A stretch of 64,000 nt of DNA, from assembly GCF_009766085.1 (NCBI RefSeq), contig NZ_LMUF01000064.1, positions 32,108 through 96,107 on the forward strand. The letters run 5' to 3'. Numbering within the stretch: position 1 is the stretch's first letter; every line of letters begins with the position of its first letter. The translations under genes and the position numbers were made by a program. The notes below the pieces were generated by a model. The model did no database searches, was not told the DNA's origin, and was given only the letters and a program-made list of their open reading frames with translations. Shown here in pieces: positions 59,260 to 64,000 of the stretch. The DNA comes from Burkholderia sp. S171. GTDB taxonomy: Bacteria > Pseudomonadota > Gammaproteobacteria > Burkholderiales > Burkholderiaceae.

Positions 59260-60297
59260 ATGACTCATCCCGTAGAAAAAATCCGTCTATTCATTGCACC
59301 TGCTCCCCGTACTGTTGCGGACATTTTCAGTCCCGCCGATCTCGATCGGCTCCGTGCACTCGGCGAGGTGTTCATTCATGAAGACGGCCCAGTGACCGAC
59401 GAGATCTTCGAACAACACGCTGCCGATGCCCACATCATGGTTGGTCAGTTTGAGATGCCGGCGGAGCGGGTGACGCGGGCAGCCAACCTGCGAGCGATCG
59501 TCAATGTGGAAGGGAATTTTCTTCCGAACGTGGGCTATGCCCAGTGCTTCAGGCAGGGCATTCGCGTCCTGAACGTAAGCCCGGTATTCGCTGAGCCCGT
59601 GGCCGAGATGGCGCTGGGCATGGCGATCGATCTTGCTCGCGGGATCAGTCATGCGGACAGGCGTTTTCGCAACGGCACCGAGCAATACGGACTCGATGCA
59701 AACCGGGACGCGTTCTCCCTGTATGACGCCCCGGTGGGGTTCATCGGCATGGGCGACCTGGGGCGCGCGATCCTGCCCCTCGTGACGCCGTTTCGCGGCG
59801 TGGTGAGGGCGTTCGATCCGTGGCTGCCTGCGGCTTATATCGAATCGCTTGGATGTGAGCCTGCGTCGCTCGATACGGTATTGCGCGAGTCGCAGATCGT
59901 ATTCGTGGTGGCAGGCGTCACGTCCGAGAATCAAGGTTTTCTCACGCGCGAGGAATTTGCATTGATGCGCAAGGGCGCCGCTTTCATCCTGGTGAGCCGT
60001 GCCGGTGTCGTGGATTTCGACGCAATGCTCGACGCTGCCGCGGTAGGTCACATCCGCGTTGCTACGGACGTCTTTCCTGAAGAGCCGCTCGCGGCTGGGC
60101 ATCGGGCGCGGTCGGTCGACAACGTGCTGCTGTCGCCGCACCAGGCCGGCGCGCTTGGCACGGTATTGAGGGACATTGGTCGCCGTGCTTTGGCCGATAT
60201 CGAATTGATTGCGCGCGGTTTGCCGCCCATGATGTGCAAGGTCGCGCAGCCTGAAACAGTCGGCCTGATGCGCAGCAAGCCGGTGGAAAAGAGCTGA
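59260..60297 (+). CDS. D-isomer-specific 2-hydroxyacid dehydrogenase family protein
   Basis: A 345-residue dehydrogenase. Cofactor binding is at VGFIGMGDLGRAILPLV. Catalytic residues are Arg in ILVSRAGVVDFDAM, Glu in VATDVFPEEPLAAGH and His in NVLLSPHQAGALG. It belongs to a branch distinct from the gene at 42964 (about 30 residues longer, with PVFAEPVAEMALGMAIDLARGIS). AGGAGTACCC precedes the ATG. It lies between the permease and a mutarotase-like gene, whose start is 3 bases after its stop. It likely acts on a sugar acid in the second module. Confidence 0.9.
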   Translation: MTHPVEKIRLFIAPAPRTVADIFSPADLDRLRALGEVFIHEDGPVTDEIFEQHAADAHIMVGQFEMPAERVTRAANLRAIVNVEGNFLPNVGYAQCFRQGIRVLNVSPVFAEPVAEMALGMAIDLARGISHADRRFRNGTEQYGLDANRDAFSLYDAPVGFIGMGDLGRAILPLVTPFRGVVRAFDPWLPAAYIESLGCEPASLDTVLRESQIVFVVAGVTSENQGFLTREEFALMRKGAAFILVSRAGVVDFDAMLDAAAVGHIRVATDVFPEEPLAAGHRARSVDNVLLSPHQAGALGTVLRDIGRRALADIELIARGLPPMMCKVAQPETVGLMRSKPVEKS

Positions 60298-60300
60298 CCG

Positions 60301-61269
60301 ATGCTGAGCCGCATATCGCATTTTGCAGGAAGTGCCGACACGCATCGCACGCTTGAATGGACTGAATATCGCGGATGGACGGCGCTCTCGATGCGTCAAG
60401 GACCGCTCGAACTGACAGTTGTTCCTGCAATTGGCGGCAGGCTCATGAGCATCCGGCATGAGGGTGTCGAGCTGGCGTATGTCAATGATGCGCTGGCAGG
60501 ACGCGTGCCGGATTGGAGCGGCGCGCAATGGCGAACACTCTGCGGCGAATGGGACTTCCCGCTATGGGGCGGCGGCAAGACCTGGGTGGCACCCGAGGCC
60601 GATTGGCCTGACGGTGCGCCGCAGCGCGATCTGGACAGCGGACCCTACGAAGTCGCGAGTACGTGGTTCGACTCCAGGTCCATGGGCATCGAACTGTTGA
60701 GCGTGGTATGCCGGCAGAGCGGCCTGCAAATCCGGCGTCGTATTGTCCTGTCGGCACGAGATGGCGCGTGGACAACCTCACATGAGCTTTGTAACCGGGG
60801 CGCGTCGGAGCGGCCGTGCGCGATCTGGGACGTCCTGATGTTGCGCCGGCCGGGAAAGGTCGACGTTGCAATCGAGAGCGACGATGACTGGCGCGTATCG
60901 GTGATCCCGTTTCCTGCCAAAGGCCCTTTAGGCGACGTGCGTGAATCAGCATTCGTGACGGGCTCAAACGGACTTGTCACGACGCAATGCGTTGAGGCGG
61001 TCGAGTTCAAGCTGGGCGTAAAGAATTCACCCGGTGTTATTCACGTCGAATTTGATTTGCCCGAAGGCAAGCGGACATTGCGCCGGCGCTTCCCGGTTAC
61101 CCCGGGCGCGAGGTATGCTCACGGCACGCCGCTTGAAGTGTTCAACGCGCCTGAACTGCCATACTTCGAGATCGAATCGCATGGGCCCTTGGTCGTTTTG
61201 CAGCCGGGTGATTCGATCACGCTTAGTGTGGAAGAGGCCGTGGCTAGCGACGCTGCTCAACTTCCCTGA
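60301..61269 (+). CDS. Aldose-mutarotase-like protein (DUF4380-like)
   Basis: A 322-residue protein with a galactose-mutarotase-type beta-sandwich pattern. It has LELTVVPAIGGRLMSIRHEGVELAYVND at the N-terminus, then WDFPLWGGGKTWVAPE, and a C-terminal domain ending in LPYFEIESHGPLVVLQPGDSITLSVEE. This most resembles the DUF4380 group, often found beside sugar ABC transporters. It may bind or epimerise the imported sugar; catalytic residues are not certain. It begins 3 bases after the dehydrogenase stop. Confidence 0.8.
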   Translation: MLSRISHFAGSADTHRTLEWTEYRGWTALSMRQGPLELTVVPAIGGRLMSIRHEGVELAYVNDALAGRVPDWSGAQWRTLCGEWDFPLWGGGKTWVAPEADWPDGAPQRDLDSGPYEVASTWFDSRSMGIELLSVVCRQSGLQIRRRIVLSARDGAWTTSHELCNRGASERPCAIWDVLMLRRPGKVDVAIESDDDWRVSVIPFPAKGPLGDVRESAFVTGSNGLVTTQCVEAVEFKLGVKNSPGVIHVEFDLPEGKRTLRRRFPVTPGARYAHGTPLEVFNAPELPYFEIESHGPLVVLQPGDSITLSVEEAVASDAAQLP

Positions 61270-61354
61270 ATGATTGCCGAATTACTCATACGGTCCGCTG
61301 TCGCTCATGCTGCTTACCTAAGTCGAATTTCGCGTATCGTGTTTTCTGTTCGAT

Positions 61355-61975
61355 ATGGATGGAACCTTGCTCAACTCACATGCGCCCGTGATCCGCGCGT
61401 ACACGGATTGGGCGCTTAGGCGAGGGCTTGATCCCGAGATGGTCCTGCGTGAATGCCAGGGCCGACGCGTGATCGACACTATCCGCGCGCTGGCGCCTCC
61501 CGGAACCGATATTGAAGCCGATACAGCCGCGTTGAAACAGGTCGAACTCGATGACGTCGCGGGCATAGTGGAGATCCCGGGCGCTCGGGATTTATTGATG
61601 TCCATCCCCGACGATCGTTGGGGCGTGGTCACGTCGGCGGAACGCCCTCTTGCACTCAGGCGGCTCAAAGCGGCTGGATTACCCATACCCAAGGTCTTGT
61701 TCACCTCGGACGAGATTGCGCGCGGAAAACCTGCGCCAGATGGCTTCGTTGTGGCTGCGAGAGCATTGGGCGCTGCTCCCGAACGCGCTGTAGTGTTTGA
61801 GGATTCGGCCGCCGGAATTGCGTCGGGACTCGCCGCCGGATCACTGGTCATTGCCATCACATCAACTTTATCCGTAGCGCAGATCGACGCTTTGGGTCCA
61901 CGAGGCTATCTTCACGATCTTCGAGGCCTGCACGTCTCGGACGACAACGGAGACATGCTTCTTCGCGTTGCCTGA
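61355..61975 (+). CDS. HAD-superfamily sugar phosphatase with disrupted 5' end
   Basis: A haloacid-dehalogenase phosphatase of the beta-phosphoglucomutase-like group. MDGTLLNSHAPVIRAY, RWGVVTSAERPLALRRL (motif II), FTSDEIARGKPAPDGFVVAARALG (motif III Lys) and VVFEDSAAGIASGLAAGS (motif IV) are all present. However, motif I should read FDMDGTLL, and the nucleophile Asp is encoded just upstream of the first ATG. The same frame reads back through FRVSCFLFD to a TAA at 61319, and before that an ATG at 61307 (Met-Leu-Leu-Thr-stop). There is no ATG, GTG or TTG after the TAA that includes the nucleophile. Either a nonsense change has inactivated the gene or a non-standard start such as CTG 61346 is used. 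Confidence 0.75.
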   Translation: MDGTLLNSHAPVIRAYTDWALRRGLDPEMVLRECQGRRVIDTIRALAPPGTDIEADTAALKQVELDDVAGIVEIPGARDLLMSIPDDRWGVVTSAERPLALRRLKAAGLPIPKVLFTSDEIARGKPAPDGFVVAARALGAAPERAVVFEDSAAGIASGLAAGSLVIAITSTLSVAQIDALGPRGYLHDLRGLHVSDDNGDMLLRVA

Positions 61976-62577
61976 GTGGTGGAGCAGGGCTGCTTGAGGT
62001 TATCGAATAGTGCAGAACTTGTCTGCGCTGACGTGAGCGCTCCGGTGCTTGCAACGAAGATGTGTTTCGCCTGCGACGCGCCACGCTGCAGGCCATACTG
62101 TGTGTTACCTGGCCATCGAGGCCGACCTCGCACACGTAAGCCAAGTGTTCACCTATCCCATTGACCTCAGAGCGGCGCTTCCATGCGCGCGCGCTCAACG
62201 GACTACGGCCGCCTAGCGCGGCGTTAAGCACCGCCATCTCAATCATCCCTATTTTCACCAGCGCTTTGACAGGGAACGATAAGTCAAATCGATACTCGAT
62301 CGCCCGTCGTTCACTCGTGAACAAACGTATTCGCCCGGGAGATTGGTCGAGCCTCGAACCATGATTGCGTTCTGTTTGACTTTCTGATATCGGTCGACTT
62401 TGTTTTTGCACTTTTACCGAATCCACAGTCGAACCGTAGGACCTGAACGATTCGAATTGCTAAATTATTAGCGAGCACTGACGCAGCCTGTGAAAACTTA
62501 AACACGCACCGAAGTGTTGAGGCCACTGTGTCGGTAATCGTGCATTCGCTTCGCTAGCGATGAACTAAAAAACTTGC
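61976..62577. other. Large intergenic region without recognised gene
   Basis: 602 bases between the HAD gene and the outer-membrane protein. A minus-strand frame at 61857-62426 overlaps the HAD gene and shows no family features. I see no terminator with a T-run, tRNA, repeat or clear pseudogene. The last part is A/T-richer and probably holds the promoter of the outer-membrane protein gene. Confidence 0.4.
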
Positions 62578-63759
62578 ATGACGGAAATCGTATCGATGAA
62601 ATTACGCAAGCGAGGCTTAAGCGCTGCCCTTGAATCACGGCAAAGGATATGGCCATTACTCGGATGCCTCGCGCTCACGGCTTCACTCACCGGTGTGGCG
62701 TCGGCGGAAGGCAAATTCACCGACGCTGAAGATGGCATGTTCGACTTGAGCGATATGTTGCTGTCGCACCGTGGCGTCCTGCCTGTACCCACTATTGTCA
62801 CGGAACCCGCTGTTGGGTACGGACTCGGCCTTGGCCTGCTGTACTTCACCATGCCCAAGCATGATCCGGATGCCCCTCAGAGCGAGGCCAAGAGCTCAGC
62901 GCCTCCCAATATCACCGGCTTGGGGGGCTTTGCGACAGGCACGCATAGCTGGGGTGTCGGGCTGATGCACTTCCACACCTGGGACGACGACCGGATTCGC
63001 TATCTCGGCATTGTTGGAAAAATCAACCTGCATCTGAACTATTACGGTTCCGAAGGCGGATCGCACGCGTATCAGCTAAGCGGCGTTGCCGTCGTTCAGC
63101 AGGTCTTGTTCCGCTTGGGCAATAGTCCGTGGTACGTCGGTCCTCGCTACACGTTTCTGGATTCGAACACGCGCTTCGGCCCCATTCTTCCAAACGGATT
63201 GCTTGATTTCAAGAACGAGCAACGCGTTGCGAAGGGCGGTGTGGTCGTTGACTACGACACCCGCGACAACTTCTTTTTCCCGGGCAAAGGAACCTACGCG
63301 GAGTTTGAAGCGGAAATTGCCAGAGGTGGACTCGGCAGTTCTTCAAATTTCCAGATGGAAACTGCGAAGGGCTACCACTGGTTACCGCTCGGTCCGTCAT
63401 GGGTTCTCGGGATGCGCGCCGACACCGGATTTTCGCAAGGTAATATCCCGTTTTTTGCGCAGCCCTACGTCTCTCTACGCGGCGTGTCTGACGCGAAGTA
63501 TCAAGACCGCAATCAACTGACGAGCGAGGTCGAGCTCAGGTGGAATGTGGCGCCGCGCTGGTATGTGCTCGGTTTTGGGGGCGCCGGCAAGGCGTACGGC
63601 AACCTTCATTCAATCTCAGATGCGCCGACAGCCTATGGTTTCGGCACCGGTTTTCGCTACCTGATCGCCCGCAAGCTAGGTTTGACGATGGGTATCGATA
63701 TTGCACGTGGCCCCGGCCAAAACGCGTTCTACGTTCAAGTCGGCAGTGCCTGGCGCTAA
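62578..63759 (+). CDS. Outer-membrane beta-barrel protein (BamA/TamA, surface antigen D15-like)
   Basis: A 393-residue protein with a signal sequence (WPLLGCLALTASLTGVASAEG). A barrel-like region follows with many alternating aromatic/glycine strands, beginning PVPTIVTEPAVGYGLGLGLLYF, a start typical of the D15/BamA-type barrel without POTRA domains. The later strands are GGVVVDYDTRDNFFFPGKGTYAEFEAE, and the last strand ends VQVGSAWR. Two Met codons (62578, 62596) are possible starts. It likely sits in the outer membrane; whether it transports or anchors something is unknown. Confidence 0.82.
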   Translation: MTEIVSMKLRKRGLSAALESRQRIWPLLGCLALTASLTGVASAEGKFTDAEDGMFDLSDMLLSHRGVLPVPTIVTEPAVGYGLGLGLLYFTMPKHDPDAPQSEAKSSAPPNITGLGGFATGTHSWGVGLMHFHTWDDDRIRYLGIVGKINLHLNYYGSEGGSHAYQLSGVAVVQQVLFRLGNSPWYVGPRYTFLDSNTRFGPILPNGLLDFKNEQRVAKGGVVVDYDTRDNFFFPGKGTYAEFEAEIARGGLGSSSNFQMETAKGYHWLPLGPSWVLGMRADTGFSQGNIPFFAQPYVSLRGVSDAKYQDRNQLTSEVELRWNVAPRWYVLGFGGAGKAYGNLHSISDAPTAYGFGTGFRYLIARKLGLTMGIDIARGPGQNAFYVQVGSAWR

Positions 63760-63766
63760 GACTTGA

Positions 63767-63814
63767 ACCTGGACTTGCACCTGGATTAGAACCTGGATTA
63801 GAACCTGGATTCAA
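63767..63814 (+). repeat. Four tandem 12-base units
   Basis: Units beginning ACCTGG at 63767, 63779, 63791 and 63803; the second and third are identical (ACCTGGATTAGA) and the outer two differ at the last five or so bases. They lie between the outer-membrane protein stop and the next gene. Confidence 0.75.
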
Positions 63815-63840
63815 GGCACCCCCGTTCCAATGGCCGGCCA

Positions 63841-64000
63841 ATGAAAAACCACTTGAACCGCTTATCCCAAGTACGCCTGCACGCTGTTGTGCTGGCAACG
63901 TGCTGTCTGATCAGTCAGCCAAGCCGGGCAGCGTCCTTCGACGTTCCCGGCACGCTTCCCAGCATGGTCGGCGGTGGCCTTGGGTCTACGACGGACTACG
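63841..64000 (+). CDS. MipA/OmpV-like outer-membrane protein (5' part only)
   Basis: The frame from ATG 63841 is open to the window end (53 codons). It starts with a signal peptide (LHAVVLATCCLISQPSRAAS) and continues FDVPGTLPSMVGGGLGSTTDY. This resembles the start of the mature MipA/OmpV scaffolding proteins, where the first strand is followed by an S-T-x-x-Y pattern. Only the N-terminus is visible, so the assignment is tentative. It follows the D15-like gene by 81 bases on the same strand. Confidence 0.55.
   Translation, partial: MKNHLNRLSQVRLHAVVLATCCLISQPSRAASFDVPGTLPSMVGGGLGSTTDY

Noticed and set aside
59287..60528. Minus-strand frame of 413 codons opposite the second 2-hydroxyacid dehydrogenase
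   Set aside because: Composition is that of an antisense shadow, and the plus-strand genes carry intact catalytic motifs.
61857..62426. 189-codon minus-strand frame after the HAD gene
   Set aside because: It overlaps the HAD gene, has no start context and shows no recognisable family; kept only as unexplained intergenic DNA.
63536..63898. Minus-strand frame with NPGSNPGSNPG repeats
   Set aside because: The repeats are a translation of the 12-base tandem array, and the frame lies opposite two outer-membrane protein genes.
1..64000. CRISPR arrays, tRNA, rRNA, insertion sequences, prophage genes
   Set aside because: I looked for spaced direct repeats, cloverleaf arms, transposase motifs and phage structural genes and found none I could support by eye.

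Overview
The window is GC-rich, densely packed bacterial chromosome. I infer a Burkholderiaceae member (Paraburkholderia/Caballeronia type). The reasons are an H-NS-like protein with a Lys/Ala histone-type tail next to a tailed HU-like protein, many LysR/GntR/AraC/LacI/ROK regulators, a Tat-exported phosphocholine-type phospholipase C, and AzlCD and MHS-type transporters. I saw no rRNA, tRNA, intact insertion sequence, prophage or CRISPR array.

Layout. 0-4.6 kb: an amino-acid permease (cut at the window edge), a nitrilase-type amidase and a LuxR regulator, then a MarR/tautomerase pair carrying the same operator-like word in front of each gene, and a small lipoprotein. 4.7-8.4 kb: phospholipase C, then a second threonyl-tRNA synthetase made only of the catalytic core and anticodon domain. 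It is preceded by a 27-codon, threonine-rich leader peptide and a terminator hairpin, the layout of a ribosome-mediated attenuator. 8.5-13 kb: a GntR-ADP-ribosylglycohydrolase-NCS1 permease-PfkB kinase operon. 13-21.6 kb: oxidoreductases, vapBC, a LysR/quinone reductase/MFS module, a His-rich secreted peptide and prfC. 21.8-23.2 kb: a minus-strand cassette of a small protein, a frameshifted toxin-like gene and a probable immunity gene. 23.4-34.3 kb: an amino-acid binding protein, an orphan vapB with a vapC remnant, an acyltransferase, AraC, AzlCD, a DHA2 pump, a RidA/deaminase/GNAT operon and a chemoreceptor. 34.3-39.6 kb: an Lrp regulator divergent from glmS, and two divergent nucleoid-associated proteins.

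39.9-62 kb is a large sugar or sugar-acid catabolic region. A LacI regulator (GntR-like recognition helix) is followed by an IlvD/Edd dehydratase and a 2-hydroxyacid dehydrogenase (minus strand), a beta-hydroxyacid dehydrogenase, an MHS symporter and an SDR (plus strand). Two perfect palindromic operators with the core GTTACCGGTAAC sit at the divergent promoters. The second one is attached to a decayed copy of the 5' end of the 2-hydroxyacid dehydrogenase gene. Then come a ribose-type ABC importer with an SMP-30 lactonase, a ROK repressor, and a second module: Gfo/Idh dehydrogenase, ABC importer, 2-hydroxyacid dehydrogenase, mutarotase-like protein and a HAD phosphatase with a disrupted 5' end. 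The genes fit uptake of a sugar, oxidation to a lactone, hydrolysis, dehydration and reduction of the resulting keto-acid, but the substrate cannot be read from the sequence. The window ends with a D15-type outer-membrane protein and the start of a MipA/OmpV-like gene.
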